64,000 bases of DNA from Thalassolituus sp. UBA1087 (GCA_002314145.1 DCCG01000009.1:88631-152630); one strand, 5' to 3'; positions 44,762 to 54,313 are shown, counted from the first letter of the stretch. Numbers and translations are program-made. Notes: generated by a model from the letters alone, not told the origin.

Positions 44762-45229
44762 TTAAAGCTTGATCTTCAGGTCGCTTTTAGGAATGCAGCA
44801 GCAGGGCAGGATTTCATCGTCATCCAGGTACGCCATCGGCTCGTCGTGATAGTGCACACTGCCTTCCAGCAGTTGGGTACGGCAACTGCCACAATAGCCT
44901 TCACGGCACTGATAGTGAACATCAATGTCCTGGGCTTCCAGGGATTCCAGCAGGGTGTGTGCGTTGCGGAAAACGGCCTGACGACCGTCGTCCAGTTGCA
45001 CGGCATAGGCCGGACGCGGCATGCCCTCAAATTCGATCTGAGGCGATGCGTCCGGCTCTTCCGGGTTGTGTTCGGGCAGGAAAAACTCAGTCTGAACCTG
45101 ACTGTCACCGGCACTGTCCGGAACCACAGGCTGCAGCTCAAAGGGCTGTGCCTCCGTGTCTCCGGTCAGTTCGAATTCGTCGTCGGTTCCGGCTGAGTCA
45201 TTATCCCGTTGTTTCAAAGCGGCGGACAT
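44762..45229 (-). CDS. yfaE: YfaE-like [2Fe-2S] ferredoxin for ribonucleotide reductase, with N-terminal extension
   Basis: 155 residues. The C-terminal 85 form a plant-type ferredoxin with cluster Cys at 108, 113 and 116 (CREGYCGSC) and a CCC triplet at 143-145 giving the fourth ligand. YfaE repairs the NrdB diferric-tyrosyl cofactor. The N-terminal about 70 residues are an acidic, low-complexity extension absent from E. coli YfaE (84 residues). The start shares one base with the nrdB stop (TGATG), so the two are coupled. Confidence 0.9.
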   Translation of the reverse strand: MSAALKQRDNDSAGTDDEFELTGDTEAQPFELQPVVPDSAGDSQVQTEFFLPEHNPEEPDASPQIEFEGMPRPAYAVQLDDGRQAVFRNAHTLLESLEAQDIDVHYQCREGYCGSCRTQLLEGSVHYHDEPMAYLDDDEILPCCCIPKSDLKIKL

Positions 45230-46362
45230 CAGAGGTCAAAGTCACCCAGGTCTGCGGTATCGACTTCACTGTCGATGGCACCCACCAGGTAGGAACTGAT
45301 TTCAGCTTCCTGTGGGGCGACCTGAACGTTATCACTGTTCAGCCAGGCGTTAATCCACGGCAGCGGATTGTTCTTGATGGTCGGGAATATCTGCTCAAAA
45401 CCCAGGGCGGTAATGCGCTGGTTGGCGATGTACTCGACGTACTGACACAGGATGTCCTTATTCAGACCAATCATAGAACCATCTTTAAACAGGTATTCGG
45501 CCCAGTCTTTTTCCTGTTGTGCCGCTTCTGCAAAGATCTTGACGACGTCGTCACGACATTCGCTGGCGATCTGCGCAAACTCGGGATCATCTTTGCCTTT
45601 CGCCATAATCTGCAGCATGTGCTGTGTGCCGGTCAGGTGGAGCGCTTCATCGCGGGCAATCAGTTTGATGATTTTTGCGTTACCTTCCATCTTGGCGCGC
45701 TCAGCAAAGGCAAAAGAGCAGGCAAAGCTGACGTAAAAGCGGATGGCTTCCAGTACGTTGACGGACACCATGGTCAGGTACAGGCGTCGTTTCAGCTCAT
45801 GCATGCTGACTTCAATGGTTTCCCCATTAATGCTGTGAGTGCCTTCACCCAGCTGCTGATAATAGTTGCTGAGCTGAATGAAGTCGTCATAGTACTTGGT
45901 GACGGATATCGCCCGGCGGACGATGTATTCGTTCTTGGTAATGTCGTCAAAAATCTCAGCCGGATTCGGCACGATATTGCGCACAATATGGGTGTAAGAA
46001 CGGCTGTGAATCGTCTCACTGAACGACCAGGTTTCAATCCAGGTTTCCAGCTCCGGCAGCGAGACGACCGGCAGCAGGGCGATATTCGGTGAACGCCCCT
46101 GGACGGAATCCAGCAAGGTCTGATATTTCAGATTGCTGATGAATATGTGTTTCTCGTGTTCCGGCAGATCAATGTAATCTTTGCGGTCGTTGGTCAGGTC
46201 GACTTCTTCCGGACGCCAGAAGAACGACAGTTGCTTTTCAATCAGACTTTCAAAAATTTTGTGTTTCTGAATATCGTAACGGGCTACGTTGACGTTCTCG
46301 CCGAAGAACATCGGCTGTTTAAAAGTATCAAATTCGTTACGGTTAAAAGTGGTGTAAGCCAT
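45229..46362 (-). CDS. nrdB: NrdB, class Ia ribonucleotide reductase beta subunit
   Basis: 377 residues. LKYQTLLDSVQGR holds the radical tyrosine. ETWSFSETIHSRSYTHI and RDEALHLTGTQHM supply di-iron ligands. Partner of nrdA just upstream and yfaE just downstream. Same order as in enterics. Confidence 0.97.
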   Translation of the reverse strand: MAYTTFNRNEFDTFKQPMFFGENVNVARYDIQKHKIFESLIEKQLSFFWRPEEVDLTNDRKDYIDLPEHEKHIFISNLKYQTLLDSVQGRSPNIALLPVVSLPELETWIETWSFSETIHSRSYTHIVRNIVPNPAEIFDDITKNEYIVRRAISVTKYYDDFIQLSNYYQQLGEGTHSINGETIEVSMHELKRRLYLTMVSVNVLEAIRFYVSFACSFAFAERAKMEGNAKIIKLIARDEALHLTGTQHMLQIMAKGKDDPEFAQIASECRDDVVKIFAEAAQQEKDWAEYLFKDGSMIGLNKDILCQYVEYIANQRITALGFEQIFPTIKNNPLPWINAWLNSDNVQVAPQEAEISSYLVGAIDSEVDTADLGDFDL

Positions 46363-46418
46363 ACAGGTTTTGTCTCAGCGCAGCGCCCGCCGTAGGCGCT
46401 GCAGGGGTTATAAAACGC

Positions 46419-48692
46419 TTAAATTTTACAGGCGCCGCCGGCACAGTCGTCGTCTTCTTTCTGTACATCCTTCTGCGGGTCTTCCATGCCATCCCGGGTG
46501 TTGTGATAGTACAGGGTTTTAACACCGTTCTTATAAGCTGTCAGCAGATCCTTCAGCAGCTGCTGCATCGGTACCTTACCGTCGAAACGGGAAGGGTCAT
46601 AGTTGGTATTGGCTGAGATCGCCTGGTCGACGAATTTCTGCATAATGCCCACCAGTTGCAGATAGCCGTTGTTATTCGGAATCTGCCACAGTAACTCATA
46701 GTTTGACTTCAGAGTTTCGTAATCCGGCACCACCTGTTTGAGGATGCCATCTTTACTCTGTTTAACACTGATATATCCCCGTGGTGGTTCAATACCATTG
46801 GTGGCATTGGAGATCTGCGACGAAGTCTCCGACGGCATCAGGGCCGACAGTGTGGAGTTACGCAGGCCGTGGGCGACGATATCTTTACGCAGCGTATCCC
46901 AGTCCTGGAGCAGGGGCTCATCGCAGAACTTATCGACTTCGTGTTTATAGGTATCTGTAGGCATCAGGCCTTCTGAATACGTGGTATCTGAGAAAGCTTC
47001 ACAGGCACCCTGTTCTTTGGCCAGCTGGTTAGAGGCTTTCAGCAGATAATACTGCATGGCTTCAAAGGTGCGGTGGGTCAGGCCGTTGGCACTGCCATCA
47101 GAATATTTCACACCATTTTTGGCCAGATAATAGGCGTAGTTGATTACCCCCACACCCAGTGTACGGCGCTTCAGGCTGGCGCGTTCTGCTGCCGGCACCG
47201 GGTAGTCCTGATAGGTGAGCAGGCTGTCGAGGGCCCGTACGATGAGTTCGGACAATTCTTCAAAATCATCGAGTTCGTTAATTTTGCCCAGGTTGAAGGC
47301 TGCCAGTGTGCACAGGGCGATTTCGCCTTCATCGTCGTTGACGTCATTCAGTGGCTTGGTCGGCAGAGCGATCTCAAGACACAGGTTGGACTGACGCACC
47401 GGCGCCTTGTGCGGGTTGAACGGACTGTGCGTATTACAGTGGTCGACGTTCTGCACATAAATACGGCCGGTGCTGGCGCGTTCCTGCATCATCATGGAAA
47501 ACAGGTCGACTGCCTTCAGTGTCTTCTTGCGGATGCCTTCCTGCTGTTCGTATTTAACGTACAGCTCTTCAAATTTATCCTGGTCAGCGAAGAAAGCGTC
47601 GTACAGGCCCGGAACATCGGATGGCGAGAACAGGGTGATATTGCCGTTCTTGATCAGACGCGTGTACATCAGGCGGTTGATCTGTACGCCGTAGTCGAGG
47701 TGGCGCACACGGTTTTCTTCAACCCCGCGGTTGTTCTTCAGTACCAGCAGGTTTTCTACTTCGTAGTGCCAGATCGGGTAAAACAGTGTGGCAGCACCGC
47801 CACGGACACCGCCCTGAGAGCAGGATTTAACCGCCGTCTGGAAGTGCTTATAAAACGGAATACAGCCGGTGTGGAAGGCTTCACCACCGCGGATCGGGCT
47901 GCCCAGAGCACGGATGCGGCCGCCATTGATACCAATCCCGGCGCGCTGTGATACGTATTTAACAATCGCGCTGGACGTCGCGTTGATGGAATCCAGGCTG
48001 TCGCCGGCTTCGATCAGAACACAGGAGCTGAACTGACGGGTCGGCGTGCGCACACCGGCCATGATCGGCGTCGGCAGTGACAGCTTGAAAGTCGAGACGG
48101 CATCGTAGAAACGGCGGATAAAATCCAGCCGGCGCTCTTTATCATATTCTGCGAACAGACAGGCGGCGATCAGCACATACAGGAACTGAGCGCTTTCAAA
48201 CACTTCACCGCTGACGCGGTTCTGCACCAGATATTTGCCTTCCAGCTGTTTTACCGCGGCATAACTGAAGTTGAGATCGCGGCTGTGGTCGATGAAGGCG
48301 TCCATGGCGGCAAATTCTTCCGCACTGTAATCGCTCAGCAGGTGCGGGTCATAACGCTCTGCCTCCACCAGTTTTTTGACATGGTCCAGCAACGCAGGCG
48401 GCTCAAAGCGGCCATAGGCTTTTTTGCGCAGGTGGAAGATGTTCAGGCGGGCTGCCAGGTATTGATAATCGGGGGCATCTTCCGAAATCAGATCGGCGGC
48501 TGCCTTGATCAGGGTCTCGTGGATTTCAGACGTCTGAATGCCATCAAAAAACTGCAGATGGGCTTTTAATTCGACTTCTGAGACTGACACATTATTGAGC
48601 CCTTCTGCGGCCCAGGTAACAACTTTATGAATCTTATCCAGATTAAGGGATTCCTGGGTCCCGTCACGTTTGGTGACCTTTAGCTCACTCAT
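46419..48692 (-). CDS. nrdA: NrdA, class Ia ribonucleotide reductase alpha subunit
   Basis: 757 residues: N-terminal ATP cone (VTKRDGTQESLNLDKIHKVV), the ten-stranded catalytic barrel (QFSSCVLIEAGDSLDSI; SNLCLEIALPT) and the C-terminal Cys pair CAGGACKI that accepts electrons from thioredoxin/glutaredoxin. I use ATG 48692 rather than TTG 48713; AGAG lies just upstream and E. coli NrdA begins at the same place. Likely controlled by the NrdR-like and DnaA boxes upstream. Confidence 0.96.
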   Translation of the reverse strand: MSELKVTKRDGTQESLNLDKIHKVVTWAAEGLNNVSVSEVELKAHLQFFDGIQTSEIHETLIKAAADLISEDAPDYQYLAARLNIFHLRKKAYGRFEPPALLDHVKKLVEAERYDPHLLSDYSAEEFAAMDAFIDHSRDLNFSYAAVKQLEGKYLVQNRVSGEVFESAQFLYVLIAACLFAEYDKERRLDFIRRFYDAVSTFKLSLPTPIMAGVRTPTRQFSSCVLIEAGDSLDSINATSSAIVKYVSQRAGIGINGGRIRALGSPIRGGEAFHTGCIPFYKHFQTAVKSCSQGGVRGGAATLFYPIWHYEVENLLVLKNNRGVEENRVRHLDYGVQINRLMYTRLIKNGNITLFSPSDVPGLYDAFFADQDKFEELYVKYEQQEGIRKKTLKAVDLFSMMMQERASTGRIYVQNVDHCNTHSPFNPHKAPVRQSNLCLEIALPTKPLNDVNDDEGEIALCTLAAFNLGKINELDDFEELSELIVRALDSLLTYQDYPVPAAERASLKRRTLGVGVINYAYYLAKNGVKYSDGSANGLTHRTFEAMQYYLLKASNQLAKEQGACEAFSDTTYSEGLMPTDTYKHEVDKFCDEPLLQDWDTLRKDIVAHGLRNSTLSALMPSETSSQISNATNGIEPPRGYISVKQSKDGILKQVVPDYETLKSNYELLWQIPNNNGYLQLVGIMQKFVDQAISANTNYDPSRFDGKVPMQQLLKDLLTAYKNGVKTLYYHNTRDGMEDPQKDVQKEDDDCAGGACKI

Positions 48693-48836
48693 GATCTCTG
48701 TGCCTGTATTCAAGGGAAACTTACTCCATCTGTCCCTGATATTTTGATGGGGTCCGTAAAATGCTTGACGACGGCCCTGCTTTAGATGTAGGAGCCGGTC
48801 TAAGTAACTGAGTTACCGACATATTTTAAAGCTGAT

Positions 48837-48885
48837 CCACAAGATAATGCGGTGGCAGTATGAATTCAACCCCAAGATATTGTGG
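48837..48885. promoter_or_regulatory. Candidate NrdR box pair upstream of nrdA
   Basis: CCCCAAGATATTGTGG (48870-48885) matches the 16-bp NrdR consensus at 12 positions and CCACAAGATAATGCGG (48837-48852) at 11. They are 33 bp apart start to start, about three helical turns, one or two bases more than usual. The whole gap 48693-49089 between nrdA and the divergent regulator gene has no open gene. Confidence 0.55.
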
Positions 48886-48900
48886 GTTATTGATCTGGGG

Positions 48901-48909
48901 TGTGGATAA
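48901..48909 (-). promoter_or_regulatory. DnaA box
   Basis: TGTGGATAA is a perfect TTATCCACA on the minus strand. A one-mismatch copy (TGATCCACA) lies at 48833-48841. DnaA regulates nrdAB in E. coli from boxes in the promoter region, so a role here is plausible. Confidence 0.6.
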
Positions 48910-49089
48910 CCTGTGCGTAGCTGGTGGACAGGGTGTGACTGGATTTTCTAAGTTGTTCAAAGCATTGAAACTTACCAAAAAAAGACTGAATTAGTTACTA
49001 TGCAACAAAGCGTAACAGCGTCTAAAGTTAATGACAGACGTTTGCGGAAATCCTCCGCGACCCACCTGGTGAAGGAATGGTAAGACCCC

Positions 49090-49830
49090 ATGGTAAATCA
49101 TGAAAACGGTCATAATCCGGAAGAGAACTGGCGCATCCTGATCGTGGAAGATGACGAACGATTAGCAACGCTTACCAAAGACTATCTGGAAAGTAACGGA
49201 CTCAAGGTTTCGGTTGAAGGTGATGGCAGCCGGGCAATCGAAAGAATCAAAACAGAACAGCCGGATCTGGTGGTGCTGGATCTGATGCTTCCCGGCGAAG
49301 ACGGTCTGGCGGTATGCCGGATTGTGCGGCCGTACTACAAAGGCCCCATTCTCATGCTGACAGCCCGTACCGAAGACCTTGATCAGGTTCTGGGTCTGGA
49401 AATGGGCGCCGATGATTATGTTGCCAAGCCTGTGCGGCCACGGGTATTGCTGGCCCGCATCCGTGCTTTATTGCGCCGGGTGAAAGATGCTCCGGAAGAA
49501 CAGGAACTGGAAACCAGCTCAGAAAACCGTCTTACCTTCGGCAACCTGGTGGTCGACAGCGCCATGCGGGAGGCCTGGCTGGATGGCCAGAGTATTGATC
49601 TGACCAGCGCCGAATTTGATCTGTTGTGGCTATTAAGCAGCAGCGCCGGCCGGGTTCTGACACGGGAAGAAATATTCCATCAGCTGCGCGGTATTGAGTA
49701 CGATGGACAGGACCGTTCCATCGACGTGCGGGTATCCCGTATCCGGCCGAAAGTGGGGGATGATCCGATGAACCCCAAACGTATCAAAACCGTACGCAGT
49801 AAGGGATACCTGTTCGTTAAGGAAATCTGA
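49090..49830 (+). CDS. RstA-like OmpR-family response regulator
   Basis: 246 residues: receiver with Asp64 (VVLDLMLPGEDG) and a winged-helix effector (LTSAEFDLLWLLSSSAGRVLTREEIFHQLRGIEYDG, IKTVRSKGYLF). The LRGIEYDGxDRSIDVRVSRIR stretch is typical of RstA. It carries a 12-residue polar N-terminal extension. A histidine kinase gene follows. Divergent from nrdA. Confidence 0.88.
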   Translation: MVNHENGHNPEENWRILIVEDDERLATLTKDYLESNGLKVSVEGDGSRAIERIKTEQPDLVVLDLMLPGEDGLAVCRIVRPYYKGPILMLTARTEDLDQVLGLEMGADDYVAKPVRPRVLLARIRALLRRVKDAPEEQELETSSENRLTFGNLVVDSAMREAWLDGQSIDLTSAEFDLLWLLSSSAGRVLTREEIFHQLRGIEYDGQDRSIDVRVSRIRPKVGDDPMNPKRIKTVRSKGYLFVKEI

Positions 49831-49886
49831 ACGGGAGAACGCCTATCTTTATCCGGGTCTATTCCGGGCTGGTCGCTGCTTTACTG

Positions 49887-51404
49887 ATGGTCACTGTCAT
49901 CAGCATAGCGGCGCTGCAGCTCGTTAACGTGGTCAGGACTGCCCAGTTTAATGAAAACATGGTAGGCGGCAGTCTGTTTCTGCTTGCCCAGCGCCTGCGC
50001 CAGGACCCGGCGGCCATTGATGAACTGTCTGCCCGCTTTGATGCCGATATCCGCATTATTCCCCTTTCCGAAGGCCCTGACGACGAATATCAGCGTGACC
50101 GGCTGGCCCGTGGTCAGGTGCTGATCGACAGTGCCAATGAAGGCCGCACAGCCCGTTTACTGCAGACTCTGAACCCGGATCAACTGCTGGAAGTACAGCT
50201 TGATACCGTGACTGAAATTCAGGCTCAGGCAACGGCGTATCTGTTGCTGGAAGACTGGCAACGCTCCGGCACTGAGATTCATGACTTTATTCAGACCATG
50301 CAGCCACATTTCGGCTTCCCGTTGTCTGTGGTGCCGATGGACCAACTGACGCTGTCGGAAGGTGACTACGCCCGTATCCAGTATGGGGATGTGCTGGCCC
50401 GCATCTCCATCGAAGGCCGCCAGGCTGAGGCACTGGCCAAGCTGCCGGGACGTCCCCAGGCCCTGCGGCTGGGACCGATAGAAGCCTTTAATCCTTATTC
50501 CTGGCAGGCCATCGCGGTGATTACCCTGATCGTTTTTATGATGCTGGGGCTTGGCGTCTACTGGGTGGTGAATTCGTTTCAGCTGCGGCTCAGCAAACTT
50601 GAACAGGCCACCAGTCGTCTGGCGCAGGGGCATCTGAATGCCCGGGTCGCCATTCACGGAACCGATCCGGTGAGCCGTCTGGGGCTGGCGTTCAATAAAA
50701 TGGCTGAGCATATTCAGCGCCTGATTTCGATACAGCGGGAGATGGTGCGGGCAGTGTCTCATGAACTGCGTACTCCGGTGGCACGCATCCGTTTTGGTGT
50801 GCAGATTATCGAAGATGTGGCTGACGACCCTTTTGTGACCAAACAGCTGAATGGTATGGATTCAGATATTCAGGAACTGGATGAGCTGATTGATGAAATC
50901 CTGACCTATGCCCGGCTGGAGGAAGGCGGCCCGCTGCTGGATTTCCAGGATGCGAATGTGGCCGATCTGGCGGTTCAGGTGGTGGAAGAGGCCAGACCAC
51001 CGCAGCAGGTCAGCGTGCGTTATGTCGGGATGGATCCGGCGGACGCGAGTCATGCGGAAATCGAACCACGCTATATTCACCGTGCTATTCAGAACCTGGT
51101 GGGTAATGCCGGGCGTTATGCCCGCTCGGCGGTGCAGGTCAATTGTGTTATCGGGCCGGATACCTGCCGGGTGGATGTGGAAGATGACGGCCCGGGCATA
51201 CCGGAAAATGAATGGAGCCGCGTATTTACACCGTTTGCCCGCCTGGATGACAGCCGTACCCGCAGTTCCGGCGGTTACGGGCTGGGCTTATCCATTGTCC
51301 GGCGCATCGCCTACTGGCACGGTGGCCGTGCCCTGGTGGGGCGCAGTGAGGCGCTCGGTGGGGCACGATTCAGTCTGATATGGCCACGCCGCCATCAGGA
51401 TTGA
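49887..51404 (+). CDS. RstB-like sensor histidine kinase
   Basis: 505 residues from ATG 49887: periplasmic domain, membrane helix (about 202-224; IAVITLIVFMMLGLGVYWVV), HAMP, H-box AVSHELRTPVARIRFG with His292, HATPase motifs (QNLVGNAGRYA, DDGPGIP, GGYGLGLS). ATG 49887 falls in the middle of the first membrane segment and has no ribosome site. The frame stays open upstream, and GGGAG at 49833-49837 lies 7 nt before ATC 49845, which would start MFIRVYSGL like RstB. Translation may therefore begin at a non-standard ATC. Confidence 0.86.
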   Translation: MVTVISIAALQLVNVVRTAQFNENMVGGSLFLLAQRLRQDPAAIDELSARFDADIRIIPLSEGPDDEYQRDRLARGQVLIDSANEGRTARLLQTLNPDQLLEVQLDTVTEIQAQATAYLLLEDWQRSGTEIHDFIQTMQPHFGFPLSVVPMDQLTLSEGDYARIQYGDVLARISIEGRQAEALAKLPGRPQALRLGPIEAFNPYSWQAIAVITLIVFMMLGLGVYWVVNSFQLRLSKLEQATSRLAQGHLNARVAIHGTDPVSRLGLAFNKMAEHIQRLISIQREMVRAVSHELRTPVARIRFGVQIIEDVADDPFVTKQLNGMDSDIQELDELIDEILTYARLEEGGPLLDFQDANVADLAVQVVEEARPPQQVSVRYVGMDPADASHAEIEPRYIHRAIQNLVGNAGRYARSAVQVNCVIGPDTCRVDVEDDGPGIPENEWSRVFTPFARLDDSRTRSSGGYGLGLSIVRRIAYWHGGRALVGRSEALGGARFSLIWPRRHQD

Positions 51405-51564
51405 TCCGCCGGATGCCACATTGCTGAACCGGGCGCGGCTAGCTACAAAAGGTTACAGAATGATACTCAGCCGCAACAGACCTCTGATCCGGGCAAAGGC
51501 ATGATAATGATTGCGTGTCCTTTGGAGACGTGGTGAGAATGTAGCGAATTATTCGCTTATTTTG

Positions 51565-51590
51565 AGGGCTCTTTTACGGGCCCTTTTTTT
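51565..51590 (+). terminator. Intrinsic terminator downstream of the RstB-like gene
   Basis: AGGGCTC (51565-51571) pairs with GGGCCCT (51578-51584) with one G-T pair, followed by T residues to 51590. A second small hairpin AGCGAA/TTCGCT lies just upstream. It sits about 160 nt after the kinase stop and 20 nt from the convergent metR stop. Confidence 0.82.
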
Positions 51591-51608
51591 ATGCCTGTTT
51601 CCCCACCA

Positions 51609-52532
51609 TTACTGCGCGGCGGGTTCGATTCCCGGCAGATTCTTAAAACAGTTCTCCACCGCCTGAGCGATAAAATCCTGAATATAAGGCGTTTCGGCCT
51701 GGCCTTTTCTGACCGCCGCGTACAGGGTCGGCCGTACGCCGTTATTGCCCAGCGAACAGGCGCTGACCAGTTCGCTGTCGAGGTAGGGCTGCAACGCCCA
51801 GTTAGGTAAACAGGCGACACCGCGTCCACTGGCAACCAGCTGCACCATCATCAGTGTCAGTTCGGTTTCACGGGTGTTTTTAGGCTCGACGCCGGCCTGG
51901 GTCAGAAAATATTCAAAGATATCCAGACGTTTGCGGTCCACCGGGTAGTGGATCAGCGTTTCGCTGCTCAGGTCGCTGGGCATCACTGTGGTTTTGCGGG
52001 TCAGCGGATGTTGATTGGCCACCGCCAGTAAAGATTCATAGCGGAACAGCGGGCAGTAGACGACGTCCTCGCTGCTGTCGGTGGCATCCGATGTGACCAC
52101 CAGATCGACATCGCCGCGGATCAGTGCCGGGATAGGTTCAAAGTTGAAGCTGGTGCTGAGGTCGATTTCTACTTCCGGCCAGTGATCACGGAAGCTGTTG
52201 ATGGCGGGCATCAGCCAGTCGAAACAACTGTGACACTCCAGCACCAGATGCAGACGACCGGCCTGTTCACCGGCCATTTTCTGCAGATTACGTTCGCATT
52301 GCTGCATACGTGGCAGCACCTCGTCCGCCAGTTGCAGCAGTTCAAGTCCCGCGCGGGTGAAACGCAGAGGTTTGGTCTTGCGCAGAAACAGGGAATAACC
52401 CAGCCGCTCTTCCAGATCTTTCAACTGATGTGACAGCGCTGACTGCGTCAGGTGCATACGCCGGGCCGCTTCCACCAGGGTGCCGCCATCACGCAGGGCC
52501 GTCAGAGTACGCAGGTGTTTGATATCAAGCAT
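51609..52532 (-). CDS. metR: MetR, LysR-family regulator of methionine genes
   Basis: 307 residues. N-terminal HTH (LVEAARRMHLTQSALSHQLKDLEERLG) followed by RKTKPLRFT and LVLECHSCFDWLMPAI, which are MetR hallmarks, with homocysteine as usual co-activator. ATG 52532 is preferred to GTG 52538 and gives the family start MLDIKHLRT. A MetR-type operator lies just upstream. Confidence 0.9.
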   Translation of the reverse strand: MLDIKHLRTLTALRDGGTLVEAARRMHLTQSALSHQLKDLEERLGYSLFLRKTKPLRFTRAGLELLQLADEVLPRMQQCERNLQKMAGEQAGRLHLVLECHSCFDWLMPAINSFRDHWPEVEIDLSTSFNFEPIPALIRGDVDLVVTSDATDSSEDVVYCPLFRYESLLAVANQHPLTRKTTVMPSDLSSETLIHYPVDRKRLDIFEYFLTQAGVEPKNTRETELTLMMVQLVASGRGVACLPNWALQPYLDSELVSACSLGNNGVRPTLYAAVRKGQAETPYIQDFIAQAVENCFKNLPGIEPAAQ

Positions 52533-52543
52533 AGTCACTCATA

Positions 52544-52556
52544 TGAATTCATTTCA
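52544..52556. promoter_or_regulatory. Candidate MetR operator upstream of metR
   Basis: TGAATTCATTTCA fits TGAA-N5-TTCA, the MetR binding pattern, though the middle base is not the usual A/T. It lies 12 nt before the metR start, where it could mediate autorepression. I see no other supported feature in the rest of the gap to glpK at 52823. Confidence 0.5.
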
Positions 52557-52822
52557 CGCTGGTAATGCTTTGCATGTTAACTTTTCATAAATCCTGTTGG
52601 AAGCGCAGGGCGATGTTATTCTGCTTCTGCAACAGCCCGGTCCGGTGTGTTTTTTCACAGGTGACCGGATCTGTGGGCTTCTGACGCCTGTTGCTTCCTC
52701 GTTTTGGATGGCATGAGTCCATTATAGTGAAGGCTTGTTGTTTTGCCGCTGCTGATGCTTTTGTTCAATAGCTTGAGAAGTCTGACTCAGGCAGTAATAT
52801 GCCTGATAAAAAGGAGAATACG

Positions 52823-54313
52823 ATGTCTGATTACATATTGAGCTTTGATCAGGGAACGACCAGCAGCCGTGCCATTATTTTCTCTGCCCGGGGTGAAATC
52901 TGTGCCATCGGACAACATGAGTTTCCACAGATATTCCCGCATTCCGGCTGGGTTGAGCATAATCCGGATGATATCTGGGAGAGTACTCTGCAGGCCGCGC
53001 GGGATGCGATTGAACAGGCCGGCATTGATGTTGCGGACATCCGGGTAGCAGGCATCACCAATCAACGTGAAACCACTCTGATCTGGGACCGCCATACGGG
53101 GGAGCCCGTGTACAATGCCATTGTCTGGCAGGATCGCCGCACCGCCGCTTATTGTCAGCAGCTCGAAGATGAGCATGAGAATATTGAGCAGCTGATTACA
53201 GACCATACCGGACTGTTGCTTGACCCCTATTTTTCAGCCACCAAGATCGTCTGGTTACTCGACAACGTGGATGGCGTGCGCGCCCGTGCAGAGCGCGGGG
53301 AACTGATGTTCGGTACTGTCGATACTTACCTGCTGTGGCGTCTGACCGGAGGCGAAGTGTATGCCACGGATGCTACCAATGCGTCGCGCACCATGCTGTT
53401 TAATATTCACCGCCAATGCTGGGATGACGAGTTACTTGCCTTGCTGGGGATTCCACCCGGAATGCTGCCGGAAGTGAAAAACAGCGCCGATGATTTCGGC
53501 GCCATCCGCGCCGATCTGTTTGGCCGCCGTATTCCCATTGGTGGCGTTGCCGGCGATCAGCAGGCTGCCCTCATCGGTCAGGCCTGCTTTACGCCCGGCA
53601 TGGCAAAAAGTACCTATGGCACCGGGTGTTTTATGGTGATGAATACCGGTGATGAAGCCGTGCGTTCCACTCACCGCCTGCTGACCACCGTGGCCTACCG
53701 GCTGGACAATCAGGTGACCTATGCGGTCGAAGGGTCTATTTTCATGGCCGGTGCGACCATTCAATGGATTCGCGATGGCCTGCGTCTGATCCGCGATGCC
53801 AGTGAAAGTGAGTCACTGGCCCATCAGACCGGCTATGAGAATCCTGTGTATATGGTGCCGGCATTCACCGGTCTGGGCGCTCCCTACTGGGACCCTGAGG
53901 CCCGTGGCGCCATTCTGGGGCTGAGCCGTGATACCGGCATTAAAGAGATTGTCACGGCCGGTCTGCAGGCGGTGTGTTATCAGACCCGGGACTTGCTGGA
54001 AGCCATGCGCGAAGACGGCATCCGGCCGGAAAATCTGCGTGCCGATGGCGGCATGGTGGCTAACAGCTGGCTGGTACAGTTTCTGGCCGACGTGCTGGGT
54101 ATTCCCATTGCCTGCCCGAAAGTCACCGAAACCACCGCCCTGGGCGCTGCGTTTCTGGCAGGACTGCAGGCCGGTATGTATCAGTCACTGGATGAAGTGG
54201 CGACCCTGTGGCAGGACGACAAAGCCTACACTCCGCAAGTGGATGATGAAGCTAGAGCGCAGCTCTATCAGGGCTGGCGTACCGCGGTTGAGCGGGTGCG
54301 CAGCGCAGGCTGA
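52823..54313 (+). CDS. glpK: GlpK, glycerol kinase
   Basis: 496 residues (E. coli 502). FGGY kinase with YILSFDQGTTSSRAI, WQDRRTA and the ADGGMVANSWLVQFLAD region. Converts glycerol to sn-glycerol 3-phosphate. ATG 52823 is chosen with AAGGAG 6 nt upstream. No glpF or glpD lies next to it. Confidence 0.96.
   Translation: MSDYILSFDQGTTSSRAIIFSARGEICAIGQHEFPQIFPHSGWVEHNPDDIWESTLQAARDAIEQAGIDVADIRVAGITNQRETTLIWDRHTGEPVYNAIVWQDRRTAAYCQQLEDEHENIEQLITDHTGLLLDPYFSATKIVWLLDNVDGVRARAERGELMFGTVDTYLLWRLTGGEVYATDATNASRTMLFNIHRQCWDDELLALLGIPPGMLPEVKNSADDFGAIRADLFGRRIPIGGVAGDQQAALIGQACFTPGMAKSTYGTGCFMVMNTGDEAVRSTHRLLTTVAYRLDNQVTYAVEGSIFMAGATIQWIRDGLRLIRDASESESLAHQTGYENPVYMVPAFTGLGAPYWDPEARGAILGLSRDTGIKEIVTAGLQAVCYQTRDLLEAMREDGIRPENLRADGGMVANSWLVQFLADVLGIPIACPKVTETTALGAAFLAGLQAGMYQSLDEVATLWQDDKAYTPQVDDEARAQLYQGWRTAVERVRSAG

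Noticed and set aside
44959..46092. 377-codon open frame on the plus strand opposite nrdB/yfaE
   Set aside because: nrdB on the minus strand is certain and full length; the other strand is a codon-usage shadow.
47073..47951. 292-codon open frame on the plus strand opposite nrdA
   Set aside because: It lies wholly inside nrdA, lacks a ribosome site and shows no family motif.
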